Assembly: GCA_032615215.1 (NCBI GenBank) | Contig: CP128433.1 | Location: 1,695,501-1,759,500 of the forward strand | Length of the DNA: 64,000 nucleotides | Source: Microbulbifer sp. MKSA007 | GTDB lineage: Bacteria; Pseudomonadota; Gammaproteobacteria; Pseudomonadales; Cellvibrionaceae | Reading direction: 5' to 3' | Part shown: positions 26,088 through 34,842 of the stretch, piece by piece | How the letters are laid out: each line of letters opens with the position of its first letter | Position numbering within the stretch: position 1 is the stretch's first letter | Translations under genes and position numbers: made by a program | The notes under the pieces: model-generated | Seen by the model: the letters and a program-made list of their open reading frames with translations, nothing else | Database searches by the model: none | What the model was told of the DNA's origin: nothing

Positions 26088-26696
26088 ATGCAAGTAAAAA
26101 TATGCGGCATCACTTGTATAGAAGATGCTCTGATGGCTGTAGATGCGGGTGCCGACGCGTTGGGCCTGGTATTTTATAAGCCGAGCCCGCGCTATATCGA
26201 TCTTGATATGGCAGCTAAAGTTGCAGCAGCAGTTCCCCCATTTGTCACCCTGACGGGGTTATTTGTCGATGCGGCACAGAGTGAGGTGGACGCTGTACTG
26301 GAATCGGTGCCGCTCAACCTGTTGCAATTCCACGGCGATGAAAGAGCCCGTTTCTGCGAACAATTCCGGCGCCCCTATATCAAAGCGTTGCGGATGAAAG
26401 ATGACCTCGATGTCAAAGCCGCAATGACTGAGCACCCCAAAGCCCGGGGTTTTCTATTGGATGCCTACAGGCCTGGTGTCCCCGGTGGTACCGGAGAGAC
26501 TTTTGATTGGGACAGGGTTCCCCAAGATAGCAGCCGCCCGATTGTCCTCGCCGGTGGCTTGAATCCCGCGAATGTAACCGCAGCAGTAGAAGCTGCGCGC
26601 CCACAGGGGGTGGATGTGAGCGGCGGTGTAGAGTGGCAGCCGGGACGCAAGGATCGAGAAAAAGTTTTTGCGTTTGTCAGTGCGGCGAAGAGATAG
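26088..26696 (+). CDS. trpF: Phosphoribosylanthranilate isomerase
   Basis: 202 residues. Third step of tryptophan synthesis from anthranilate. Visible motifs: the opening VKICGIT with catalytic Cys, GADALGLVFYKPSPRYI, LLQFHGDE and the phosphate-binding GGLNPANV near the C-terminus, with LLDAYRPGVPGGTGETFDW before it, which carries the catalytic Asp. It is separated from trpBA by a 576-base gap filled with tandem repeats, so it may not be co-transcribed with them. Confidence 0.96.
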   Translation: MQVKICGITCIEDALMAVDAGADALGLVFYKPSPRYIDLDMAAKVAAAVPPFVTLTGLFVDAAQSEVDAVLESVPLNLLQFHGDERARFCEQFRRPYIKALRMKDDLDVKAAMTEHPKARGFLLDAYRPGVPGGTGETFDWDRVPQDSSRPIVLAGGLNPANVTAAVEAARPQGVDVSGGVEWQPGRKDREKVFAFVSAAKR

Positions 26697-26704
26697 ATTT
26701 AGAG

Positions 26705-27218
26705 GCGGTACCGGAAGTGCCGCCCGCCGGCTTGGCCGGCGCGGGCCAGTAAATACCAGCAGATCGACGCATCTGCGCCAGTATTTTCTGGCGACGTTTG
26801 AATAGTTCAGGAAGAGCTAGGGCTAATAGTATTGAAGCGGCACAGGGAAGTGTCGCCCGCCGGCTTGGCCGGCGCGAGCCAGCAAATACCAGCAGATCGA
26901 CGCATCTGCGCCAGTATTTTCTGGCGACGTTTGAATAGTTCAGGAAGAACTACGGCTAATAGTATTGAAGCGGCACAGGGAAGTGCCGCTTGCCGGCTTG
27001 GCCGGCGCGAGCCAGTAAATACCAGTAGATCGACGCATCTGCGCCAGTATTTTCTGGCGACGTTTGAATAGTTCAGGAAGAACTACGGCTAATAGTATTG
27101 AAGCGGCACAGGGAAGTGCCGCCCGCCGGCTTGGCCGGCGCGAGCCAGCAAATACCAGCAGATCGACGCATCTGCGCCAGTGTTTTCTGGCGACGTTTGA
27201 ATAGTTCAGGAAGAACTA
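26705..27218. repeat. 133-bp tandem repeat, about four copies, between trpF and trpB
   Basis: Units begin GCGG... at 26705 (132 bases, one base shorter), 26837, 26970 and 27103; the last is cut at about 27218. Units differ at only a few positions. Each holds internal inverted repeats: GCCGGC-TT-GGCCGGC near its start and CGCCAG-TATTTT-CTGGCG in the middle. The period and lack of unique spacers rule out a CRISPR. The frames crossing it show no consistent protein. Confidence 0.93.
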
Positions 27219-27225
27219 TTCAAAC
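27195..27225. other. Perfect hairpin ending the tandem repeat array
   Basis: GTTTGAATAGTTC (27195-27207) and GAACTATTCAAAC (27213-27225) form a 13-pair stem with a five-base loop. No T-run follows. It arises at the point where the last repeat unit departs from the consensus, 48 bases before the trpB start. Confidence 0.8.
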
Positions 27226-27272
27226 AGTAGGTAAACAGAAAGAAAGTTTTAACCCCACGTGACCCACGGAGT

Positions 27273-28496
27273 ATGAGTGTGAGTAAGCCAGGTGCTATCG
27301 ATTTTTCCACCTTCCCGGATGCGAGCGGACATTTTGGTCCCTACGGCGGTCGCTTTGTATCGGAGACGCTGATCAGCGCATTGGATGAGCTTCAGGCAAT
27401 GTATAGCCGCCTGAAAGATGATCCGGATTTTGTCGCTGCCTTTGATCACGATCTGGCGCACTACGTAGGCAGGCCATCGCCGCTGTATCTTGCTGAGCGA
27501 CTGACTGAGCAGGCGGGCGGTGCGCGAATCTGGCTTAAGAGGGAAGACCTGAACCATACCGGTGCGCACAAGGTAAATAACACGGTGGGCCAGGCACTGC
27601 TGGCCAAACACAGCGGTAAGACCCGTGTTATTGCCGAAACCGGCGCTGGTCAACACGGTGTGGCTACGGCAACCGTGGCGGCGCGTCTCGGTTTGCAGTG
27701 TACGGTTTATATGGGTGCGGAAGACGTTAAGCGCCAGTCCCCCAACGTATACCGTATGAAGCTGCTGGGGGCAGAAGTGGTGCCGGTGGAATCCGGTTCC
27801 AAGACCCTAAAGGATGCCATGAATGAAGCCATGCGCGATTGGGTAACCAATGTCGATAATACTTTCTACATTATCGGCACTGTGGCTGGTCCTCACCCTT
27901 ATCCGCAATTGGTGCGCGACTTCAACTCTATTATCGGCCGTGAAGCCCGTCGCCAGAGTTTGGAGCGCTTTGGCCAGTTGCCCGATGCGCTGGTGGCCTG
28001 CGTCGGTGGTGGTTCCAATGCGATCGGCCTGTTCCACCCGTTCCTGAATGACGCTGAAGTGAAAATGTTTGGTGTCGAAGCCGGCGGTGAAGGCCTGGCT
28101 TCCGGTAAGCATGCTGCACCACTGAATGATGGTATTCCCGGTGTTCTGCACGGTAACCGCACCTACCTGATGGAGGATGATGACGGCCAGATTATCGAGA
28201 CTCACTCGGTTTCTGCGGGGCTCGACTACCCGGGTGTTGGCCCCGAGCACTCTTGGCTGAAAGATATCGGCCGGGTGGAATATGTCACCGCCGATGATGA
28301 TGAAGCCCTGGATGCCTTCCGTCGACTCACTCGCACTGAGGGTATTTTGCCGGCATTGGAATCCAGCCATGCAGTCGCGTACGCGCTCAAGTTGGCGGCT
28401 TCCATGAGCCCTGAGCAGAATGTCCTGGTAAATCTCTCCGGCCGAGGCGATAAGGATATTTTCACCGTTGCCGCTATCGACGGTATCGAGGTGTAG
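27273..28496 (+). CDS. trpB: Tryptophan synthase beta chain
   Basis: 407 residues. Condenses indole with serine to tryptophan using PLP. The PLP lysine is K100 in HTGAHKVNN; the phosphate-binding loop is [10 protein letters not shown] and the substrate loop is [12 protein letters not shown]. Start ATG follows GGAG. The C-terminus ([14 protein letters not shown]) is complete. It works as an alpha2beta2 complex with TrpA, encoded 92 bases downstream. Confidence 0.97.
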   Translation: MSVSKPGAIDFSTFPDASGHFGPYGGRFVSETLISALDELQAMYSRLKDDPDFVAAFDHDLAHYVGRPSPLYLAERLTEQAGGARIWLKREDLNHTGAHKVNNTVGQALLAKHSGKTRVIAETGAGQHGVATATVAARLGLQCTVYMGAEDVKRQSPNVYRMKLLGAEVVPVESGSKTLKDAMNEAMRDWVTNVDNTFYIIGTVAGPHPYPQLVRDFNSIIGREARRQSLERFGQLPDALVACVGGGSNAIGLFHPFLNDAEVKMFGVEAGGEGLASGKHAAPLNDGIPGVLHGNRTYLMEDDDGQIIETHSVSAGLDYPGVGPEHSWLKDIGRVEYVTADDDEALDAFRRLTRTEGILPALESSHAVAYALKLAASMSPEQNVLVNLSGRGDKDIFTVAAIDGIEV

Positions 28497-28506
28497 CAAT
28501 ATCACC

Positions 28507-28525
28507 GCCCGCCTCTGAGGCGGGC
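28507..28525 (+). other. Stem-loop in the trpB-trpA gap
   Basis: GCCCGCCTC-TGA-GGCGGGC-type hairpin seven or more pairs long, with AAAATGGG and no T-run after it. It may act as a processing or stability element between the two coding regions rather than as a terminator. Confidence 0.5.
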
Positions 28526-28588
28526 AAAATGGGTGAAGATCAAATAATTGAGCTGGCTTTCTGCCAGGAGTAGCTCAGGGAATAGACT

Positions 28589-29398
28589 GTGACAGAACAA
28601 AATAGAATTGATCGCCGCTTTGCCAAGTTGCGCGATGAGGGCCGCAAGGCGCTGGTAACTTATATTGTCGCCGGCGATGGCGGCTTGGAAAATACTGTGC
28701 CGTTGATGCATCAGTTGGTGGCCAGCGGGGCCGATGTTATTGAACTGGGGGTGCCATTTTCCGACCCCATGGCAGAGGGCCCGGTAATTCAGAAAGGGCA
28801 TGAGCGCGCACTGGCCAATGGGGCTTCGCTGCGCAAATGTTTGGCATTGGTGAAAGAATTTCGTCAGTCGGATAGTGACACCCCGGTAATCCTGATGGGC
28901 TATGCCAATCCGATTCAGCGTATGGGTGAACTGGAGTTTGCTGAAGCGGCGTCCACTGCGGGTGTCGATGGTGCCCTGACCGTAGATCTGCCAGCTGAAG
29001 AGTCCGGTTCCCTGAATGCCTTTTTGGCGGAGCGCAACCTGCGCAATATCTTCCTGCTGACGCCTACCACCACTGAAGAGCGTATTCGTGAAATTACCGA
29101 TGTTGCCAGTGGCTTTGTTTACTATGTATCCCTGAAAGGGGTTACCGGAGCAGGCCACCTGGATTTGGATTCAGTGCGTGACAATCTGGACCATATTCGC
29201 CAGTTTACCGATCTGCCCTTGTGTGTTGGCTTCGGTATTAAAGATGGTACCTCGGCCCGCCAGGTCAGTGCCCATGGCGACGGTGCTGTAGTCGGTAGCG
29301 TGCTGGTGTCGGCAGTAGATGCGGCGGCAGACCTGGAAGCCGCTAAAACGGCGGTTGGAGCTATTGTCAGCGAGATGCGCGAAGCCCTGGATCGCTAA
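28589..29398 (+). CDS. trpA: Tryptophan synthase alpha chain
   Basis: 269 residues with a GTG start. Cleaves indole-3-glycerol phosphate; indole is channelled to TrpB. The catalytic Glu (E52) lies in VIELGVPFSDPMAEGPV. The residue matching E. coli Asp60 is Glu63 here (MAEGP instead of LADGP). The loop SLKGVTGAG and phosphate-binding GFGIKDG and VVGSVLV are intact. The AGGGAATAGACT before GTG gives the ribosome binding site. Confidence 0.96.
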   Translation: MTEQNRIDRRFAKLRDEGRKALVTYIVAGDGGLENTVPLMHQLVASGADVIELGVPFSDPMAEGPVIQKGHERALANGASLRKCLALVKEFRQSDSDTPVILMGYANPIQRMGELEFAEAASTAGVDGALTVDLPAEESGSLNAFLAERNLRNIFLLTPTTTEERIREITDVASGFVYYVSLKGVTGAGHLDLDSVRDNLDHIRQFTDLPLCVGFGIKDGTSARQVSAHGDGAVVGSVLVSAVDAAADLEAAKTAVGAIVSEMREALDR

Positions 29399-29558
29399 AA
29401 GCAGCTATAGGTCTAAGCACAAAGCTGGCCAGAAAGCCAAAAATAGCGGCTGATCTGGCCGGGTTTGTTGTTCAGCTTAGTGTTTTAATTCCTAGCCTGA
29501 AACCCACTGGTCGGTAAAATGTGCCGGCCCAAAGAAAGCCTCCGGATTTGGAAACGAG

Positions 29559-30413
29559 ATGAGCTGGTTAGAAAAAATTGTCCCTGCGGTAATTCGCACA
29601 GAGCGTCGCACCGGCAGCAGCAAGGTCCCCGAGGGGGTTTGGAAGAAGTGCGTCAAATGCGATGCGATGCTTTATCGCCCGGAGCTGGAACGCAATCTGG
29701 ATGTGTGCCCCAAGTGCGATCACCACTTTAGAATCGGCGCCCGTCGCCGCCTGGATATCTTCCTCGATGAGGAAGGTCGTGAAGAGCTGGCCACCGATGT
29801 GCAGCCGGTTGATCGCCTGAAGTTTAAAGACGTCAAAAAATATAAAGACCGATTGGTACAGGCACAAAAATCGACTGGTGAGAAGGATGCCCTGATCGCC
29901 ATGCAGGGCAGCCTGAATGGTGCCCCCCTGGTAGCGGTAGCATTTGAGTTCGCTTTCCACGGTGGCTCCATGGGCTATGTGGTCGGCGAGCGCTTTACCC
30001 GTGCCGCTCAGCGTGCCTTGGAGCAGCGTATCCCGCTGGTTTGTTTCTCTGCTACCGGGGGTGCCCGGATGCAGGAGGCCCTGATCTCCCTGATGCAGAT
30101 GGCCAAAACCTCGGCGGTGCTGGAAAAAATGAAGATGGCCGGTGTGCCATATATCTCCATTATGACTGACCCGGTATACGGTGGTGTTTCCGCATCCCTG
30201 GCCCTGCTGGGTGATATCAATGCGGCGGAGCCCGGAGCGCGCGCTGGTTTTGCCGGCCCGAATATTATCGAGCAGACCATTCGCCAGAAATTGCCGAAAG
30301 GTTTCCAGCGCAGTGAGTTCCTGCTGGAGCACGGCGCAATTGATATGATTATTCCTCGCAAGGAAATGCGCTCTACAGTGTCCCGCATATTGGGTAAACT
30401 GACCGGCAACTGA
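29559..30413 (+). CDS. accD: Acetyl-CoA carboxylase carboxyltransferase beta subunit
   Basis: 284 residues. Transfers the carboxyl group from biotin to acetyl-CoA with AccA to make malonyl-CoA. The N-terminal zinc ribbon has C31, C34, C50 and C53 (KKCVKCD ... VCPKCDHH). The crotonase-type core contains [22 protein letters not shown] and [18 protein letters not shown]. It lies just before folC, the order seen in many gammaproteobacteria. Confidence 0.97.
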   Translation: MSWLEKIVPAVIRTERRTGSSKVPEGVWKKCVKCDAMLYRPELERNLDVCPKCDHHFRIGARRRLDIFLDEEGREELATDVQPVDRLKFKDVKKYKDRLVQAQKSTGEKDALIAMQGSLNGAPLVAVAFEFAFHGGSMGYVVGERFTRAAQRALEQRIPLVCFSATGGARMQEALISLMQMAKTSAVLEKMKMAGVPYISIMTDPVYGGVSASLALLGDINAAEPGARAGFAGPNIIEQTIRQKLPKGFQRSEFLLEHGAIDMIIPRKEMRSTVSRILGKLTGN

Positions 30414-30477
30414 TTTCCATTCCCTTGGGGTAATGCTGTGATCAGCTTAATTTCCGCTGATTGCAGCCCCATCATCG

Positions 30478-31764
30478 ATGTTTTCAACTATGCCTTCACT
30501 GCAAGATTGGCTCTCCCGCCTGGAGCAGCTACACCCTTCCGAAATTGAATTAGGTCTTGAGCGCGTCGCGTCTGTGGCCGATGCACTGGGTATCCAGAAA
30601 CCGGCACCGACAGTAATTACTGTGGCGGGCACCAATGGTAAGGGTTCCTGCGTGGCGACTATGGAGGCGCTGCTGTGTAAGGGAGGGCGCTCCGTAGGCG
30701 CTTACAGTTCCCCACACCTTCTGCGCTTTAACGAGAGGGTGCGTATCGGGGGTGAAGAGGTTGCCGATAAAGATCTCGTGCTGGCGTTTGAGGCTATCGA
30801 GGTTGCTCGCGGTGAGACCAGCCTGACCTATTTTGAATACACCACCCTGGCGGCGCTCTGGTTATTTCAAAGGGCAGGCGTCGAGTTTGCACTTCTGGAA
30901 GTTGGCCTGGGTGGACGCCTGGATGCAGTTAACCTGGTGGATGCGGATCTCGCTATTATCACCAGTGTTGCCATTGATCACGAGGACTGGCTTGGCAGTG
31001 ACCGGGAAATAATCGGCCGTGAAAAAGCCGGTGTCCTGCGTGCTGGGGCGCCTTTTGTCTGTGCTGATAGCAATCCCACCCAATCTGTGCTGTCTGCGGC
31101 AGAAAAATTGTCCAGTTCCAGTTACTTTATGGGTCAGGATTTCTCTCTTAACTTGGGAGAGGGTAAAAAAGAACTTTACCGTTTTGGTGAGTTGGAACTT
31201 GCGATCCCCCCGATCAGCCTGCCGCGCCCAAGTATCGCTGCTGGGATTACCGCGCTGGCTCTGCTCAATGTATTGCCCCAGGGTGGGATCGAATCTGCAC
31301 TGGCTGAAATTGCCCTGCCTGGGCGCTGTCAGCAGGTTCAATGGCAGGGGTGTAACTTGCTGTTGGATGTGGGGCACAATCCGGCAGCGGCCGAACACTT
31401 GGCTAAATGGCTTGCAGATCACCCTGTAGATGGTGAGACCCATGCGCTGGTAGCGGCCATGGCCGATAAGGATTTGGTGGGACTCTTCGCGCCTTTGCGG
31501 GATGTGGTGGATGCCTGGCACCCCGCAGAGTTACCGGGCAATAGCCGCGCTGCGAGCGGAGAGACCTTGCTGGAAGGTCTGGCCGCAGCAGGTGTTGAGG
31601 CAACGAACGCCAATAGTCGCTGTCCAAGCGTCGCCGATGGTTTACAACAGCTGCTGCCGACCATTGGTCCACAAGACAGGTTGCTTGTATTTGGTTCCTT
31701 CTTTACTGTGGCTGAGGTTCTGCAGCAGATGCGAGACGAAGGTAATGGAGAATTGCGAGGGTAA
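30478..31764 (+). CDS. folC: Bifunctional dihydrofolate/folylpolyglutamate synthase
   Basis: 428 residues, normal length. Adds glutamate to dihydropteroate and to reduced folates. The Mur-ligase P-loop is TVAGTNGKGSCVATMEALL; SSPHLLRFNERVRI and LEVGLGGRLDAVN follow, and the C-terminal domain starts near LLDVGHNPAAAEHLAKWL. The ATG at 30478 is used; an ATG four codons later is also possible. Its last 20 bases overlap the SPOR gene start, so the two are coupled. Confidence 0.96.
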   Translation: MFSTMPSLQDWLSRLEQLHPSEIELGLERVASVADALGIQKPAPTVITVAGTNGKGSCVATMEALLCKGGRSVGAYSSPHLLRFNERVRIGGEEVADKDLVLAFEAIEVARGETSLTYFEYTTLAALWLFQRAGVEFALLEVGLGGRLDAVNLVDADLAIITSVAIDHEDWLGSDREIIGREKAGVLRAGAPFVCADSNPTQSVLSAAEKLSSSSYFMGQDFSLNLGEGKKELYRFGELELAIPPISLPRPSIAAGITALALLNVLPQGGIESALAEIALPGRCQQVQWQGCNLLLDVGHNPAAAEHLAKWLADHPVDGETHALVAAMADKDLVGLFAPLRDVVDAWHPAELPGNSRAASGETLLEGLAAAGVEATNANSRCPSVADGLQQLLPTIGPQDRLLVFGSFFTVAEVLQQMRDEGNGELRG

Positions 31765-32389
31765 ACCCTCCCGCCGAGGGCGATTGAACGACGGATTTAA
31801 GCAGCGCATTGTCGGTGCGCTGGTTTTGGCTGCGCTTGCCGTTATTTTCTTGCCCAGCCTGTTGGACCGGGAGGCCGCAGGCAATATCAGTGAAACCAGC
31901 CAGATTCCGGCGGAGCCGGATATACGCCCTATTGAAATTGCCGAGCCGCAACCGGTAGCGGATGCTATGCCTGCACCGGCGCCGGGTGAGGCTTTCCAGC
32001 CGGACCTGCCAGAGAACTTCTCCAACCCGAAGGCACCAGTAGCTGATGAGGGGGAGGGGCGGTCAGAGATCGCCAAGAGTGATGAGCCGGAGGAAAAACT
32101 GGCCGCGCCGAAGAAGGGAGCCTCGCCCCTTGTGGATGCCTATGGCCTGCCTGTGGCCTGGGTGGTTCAAGTGGCTTCCTACCGGGATGAGTCCAATGCG
32201 GACAAGCTGCGTTTGCGCCTGATGAACGAGGGCTACAGTGCCTATACTCGGGCAGTGGATACAGACAAGGGTCGCCTGGTGCGGGTCTTTGTTGGGCCAA
32301 AGGTCAACAAGGCTGATGCCCATCAGCTGAAAAAAGAACTGGATACCCTTCTGAAAGCCCAGACTCTCGTGCTTCAGTTCAAGGCCTGA
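31745..32389 (+). CDS. SPOR-domain membrane protein (DedD-like)
   Basis: 214 residues from the ATG at 31745, which overlaps folC by 20 bases. A short basic cytoplasmic N-terminus (RRGRLNDGFKQR), one membrane helix (about residues 22-40, IVGALVLAALAVIFLPSLL), a Pro/Glu-rich periplasmic linker and a C-terminal SPOR domain (WVVQVASYRDESNADKLRLRL to the end). SPOR domains bind denuded septal glycans; DedD in E. coli aids cell division. It sits between folC and cvpA, the standard DedD position. Confidence 0.9.
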   Translation: MENCEGKPSRRGRLNDGFKQRIVGALVLAALAVIFLPSLLDREAAGNISETSQIPAEPDIRPIEIAEPQPVADAMPAPAPGEAFQPDLPENFSNPKAPVADEGEGRSEIAKSDEPEEKLAAPKKGASPLVDAYGLPVAWVVQVASYRDESNADKLRLRLMNEGYSAYTRAVDTDKGRLVRVFVGPKVNKADAHQLKKELDTLLKAQTLVLQFKA

Positions 32390-32407
32390 TCGGGCCTTTG
32401 GCTTCAG

Positions 32408-32444
32408 GTTGCCACCATTTCAGTCCGAGGAGGATGGTGGCAAC
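32408..32444 (+). other. Strong stem-loop upstream of cvpA
   Basis: GTTGCCACCAT and ATGGTGGCAAC form a perfect 11-pair stem around a 15-base loop (TTCAGTCCGAGGAGG). The loop contains GGAGG. It is followed by a 186-base untranslated stretch before cvpA. No T-run follows, so it is not a plain terminator. Confidence 0.6.
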
Positions 32445-32630
32445 TTGCTGGCAGACTTCCACTTTGCACTTTTATTCGCAATTAACCGATTGCCACTGCG
32501 CCAAACGTCCAGGGAAAGCGGTACTAAAAGTAATAAATTCCAATCGGTTGGCCTACGGCTTCACGCGCTTAGTCCCTTCAGTTAGAATGCGCGCTCTTCG
32601 CGGCAGCAGCCGCCACGCAGGTAGGATTGA

Positions 32631-33125
32631 ATGAATTGGGCTGACTGGATCATTCTGGCTATTGTGGGTATCTCCACGCTTATCGGCCTTAGTCGAGGTT
32701 TCATCAAGGAAACCTTGTCTCTGCTTACCTGGATTGCCGCCTTTATCGTCGCCATGATGTTTCGCGACCAGCTGGCGCCAATGCTATCCAACCTCGTCGA
32801 CACCCCCTCCCTCCAAATGATTGCAGCTTTTGGCATCCTGTTTATCGGCACCTTACTCGCTGGCGCCGGTCTCAACATGGTGCTTTCTGCCTTTGTTGAG
32901 GCAACTGGGCTATCCGGTACAGATAGAGTGCTGGGAATGGCGTTTGGCTTGGTGCGGGGAGCCATTGTCGTGATGGCGCTGTTGATCCTGGCTCCGGCAT
33001 TGGTGCCGGTGGAACAGGACAGCTGGTGGAGTCAGTCTGTTCTGATTCCCCATTTCCTCGAGTTTGAGGATAGTGCGCGGGAGCTGGCGGGCTCCGTTAA
33101 GGAATTCTTCGTAAAGTTGTTTTAA
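32631..33125 (+). CDS. cvpA: CvpA family membrane protein
   Basis: 164 residues, four hydrophobic helices. Typical opening NWADWIILAIVGISTLIGLSRGFIKE and the later GTDRVLGMAFGLVRGAIVV are family motifs. In E. coli CvpA affects colicin V production and envelope stress; its position before purF is conserved. AGGTAGGATTG precedes the ATG. Inner membrane. Confidence 0.93.
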   Translation: MNWADWIILAIVGISTLIGLSRGFIKETLSLLTWIAAFIVAMMFRDQLAPMLSNLVDTPSLQMIAAFGILFIGTLLAGAGLNMVLSAFVEATGLSGTDRVLGMAFGLVRGAIVVMALLILAPALVPVEQDSWWSQSVLIPHFLEFEDSARELAGSVKEFFVKLF

Positions 33126-33128
33126 ATA

Positions 33129-33147
33129 GAGCGCCAAAAGCGCTCTT
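33129..33147 (+). other. Short hairpin between cvpA and purF
   Basis: GAGCGC-CAAAA-GCGCTC followed by TTCT. Weak terminator or attenuator; transcription probably continues in part into purF. Confidence 0.45.
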
Positions 33148-33170
33148 CTCGAGTCAATAGGGTCAAATAT

Positions 33171-34658
33171 ATGTGTGGTATCGTCGGTATCGTCGGTAAG
33201 AGTGACGTCAATCTGCAGCTCTATGATGGGCTCACTCTGCTACAGCACAGGGGACAGGATGCCGCCGGTATCGTTACCTGTGACGATGATCGCCTGAACC
33301 AGCAGAAAGCCAATGGTCTGGTTCGCGACGTATTCCGCGCGCGCCACATGGAGCGTCTGAAAGGCAATTTTGGTATTGGTCACGTCCGCTACCCCACTGC
33401 CGGCAGCTCCGGCCCGGCGCTGGCTCAGCCGTTCTACGTGAACTCTCCCTACGGCATCGCCATGGCTCACAACGGCAACCTCACCAATGTGCACGAGGTG
33501 GTCGATGAGATCTTCCAGCAGGACCTGCGCCATATCAATACAGATTCTGATTCGGAAGTGTTGCTGAACGTGTTCGCCCACGAGCTGCACAAGTTGCACA
33601 AGCTGCAGCCGAAAGCCGAAGATATCTTCAGTGCGATGCGCTCTGTACATAAGCGCGTGCGCGGCGCCTACGCTTGCGTTGCCCTGATTGTCGGTTACGG
33701 TATTGTTGCTTTCCGCGATCCCAACGGAATTCGCCCACTGGTTTACGGCAAGCGTGAAACCGAGAAGGGCACCGAATATATGGTGGCTTCCGAGTCCGTG
33801 GCTCTGGACGTACTGGGTTACACCTTGGTGCGCGATGTCGCTCCTGGCGAAGCGCTCTATATCGAGCTGGATGGCACTGTGCACTCCGAGCAGTGTTCAG
33901 ATAACCCGTCTTTGACTCCCTGTATTTTTGAGCATGTGTACTTTGCCCGTCCTGACTCCATTATGGATGGCGTATCGGTACACAAGGCGCGTTTGCGTCA
34001 GGGTGAGCATCTGGCGGACAAAATTCTCAGCATGCGCCCGGATCACGATATCGACGTGGTTATCCCGATCCCGGATTCTGCCCGCACAGCAGGTCAGACG
34101 GTAGCCCACCGCTTGGGGGTGAAATTCCGTGAAGGTATGGTGAAGAACCGCTATATCGGCCGGACCTTCATCATGCCCGGTCAAAAGCAGCGCAAGAAGT
34201 CGGTTCGCCAGAAGCTCAACGCCATCGAGCTGGAATTCCGTGGCAAGAATGTGTTGCTGGTAGATGACTCCATTGTGCGCGGTACTACCTGTAAGCAGAT
34301 TATCCAGATGGCCCGCGATGCCGGTGCTGCCAAAGTGTACTTCGCCAGTGCTGCCCCTGCGGTAAAATACCCGAATGTCTACGGTATCGATATGCCCTCC
34401 GCCACTGAGCTTGTGGCTCACGGTCGCACCACCGAGGAAATCTGTGAGGAGATTGGCGCAGACTGGTTGATCTACCAGGAGCTGGAAGATCTGGTAGTCA
34501 GCTCCAGCGGCGGCAAGCAAAAAATTGATCGCTTTGATTGCTCTGTATTCGACGGCAATTACATCACCGGTGATGTGGACGAGGAATACCTGAACGACCT
34601 GCACGCTCAGCGCAATGATACGGCCAAGCGTAAAAAGGCCGACGCCAACGCTTTGTAA
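33171..34658 (+). CDS. purF: Amidophosphoribosyltransferase
   Basis: 495 residues. First committed step of purine synthesis: PRPP and glutamine to phosphoribosylamine. The N-terminal nucleophile Cys is residue 2 (MCGIVGIVG), with RHNGNL-type AHNGNLTNV following. The PRPP-binding motif is [18 protein letters not shown]. No propeptide, as usual in proteobacteria. Followed by an imperfect hairpin at 34698-34736. Confidence 0.97.
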   Translation: MCGIVGIVGKSDVNLQLYDGLTLLQHRGQDAAGIVTCDDDRLNQQKANGLVRDVFRARHMERLKGNFGIGHVRYPTAGSSGPALAQPFYVNSPYGIAMAHNGNLTNVHEVVDEIFQQDLRHINTDSDSEVLLNVFAHELHKLHKLQPKAEDIFSAMRSVHKRVRGAYACVALIVGYGIVAFRDPNGIRPLVYGKRETEKGTEYMVASESVALDVLGYTLVRDVAPGEALYIELDGTVHSEQCSDNPSLTPCIFEHVYFARPDSIMDGVSVHKARLRQGEHLADKILSMRPDHDIDVVIPIPDSARTAGQTVAHRLGVKFREGMVKNRYIGRTFIMPGQKQRKKSVRQKLNAIELEFRGKNVLLVDDSIVRGTTCKQIIQMARDAGAAKVYFASAAPAVKYPNVYGIDMPSATELVAHGRTTEEICEEIGADWLIYQELEDLVVSSSGGKQKIDRFDCSVFDGNYITGDVDEEYLNDLHAQRNDTAKRKKADANAL

Positions 34659-34697
34659 TTCGTCCTTGGGGGAATATCTAAATATCCCTTACCTGAT

Positions 34698-34736
34698 TTG
34701 GCGGGCGGCAAAAAACCGTTTTTTGTAGCCTGCCAA
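34698..34736 (+). terminator. Imperfect hairpin after purF, possible terminator
   Basis: TTGGCGGGC and GCCTGCCAA pair with one mismatch around GGCAAAAAACCGTTTTTTGTA, in which A6 and T6 also pair. The T-run lies in the stem, so termination is possible but not certain. Confidence 0.45.
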
Positions 34737-34842
34737 TAGTAAAAAAGCGTAAGCGTCCTTTTCTCGCGGCAGAAGAGGGCGCCAGTTAAGATCGTTTCGG
34801 TTAAGATGACTGCTTCCAAAAATACTGACCAGGAAGCGGTAT

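Noticed and set aside
26832..27071. 79-codon open frame across the 133-bp repeats
   Set aside because: It follows the repeat units and exists only because the period (133) and codon phase happen to leave it open; sequence is low in credibility and has no ribosome binding site.
26705..27225. CRISPR-like array
   Set aside because: Units of 133 bases are repeated with no unique spacers and no cas genes are present.
31502..31744. N-terminal extension of the SPOR protein into folC
   Set aside because: The extra 81 residues are read from the folC gene in another frame; the ATG at 31745 gives the expected short cytoplasmic N-terminus and membrane helix.
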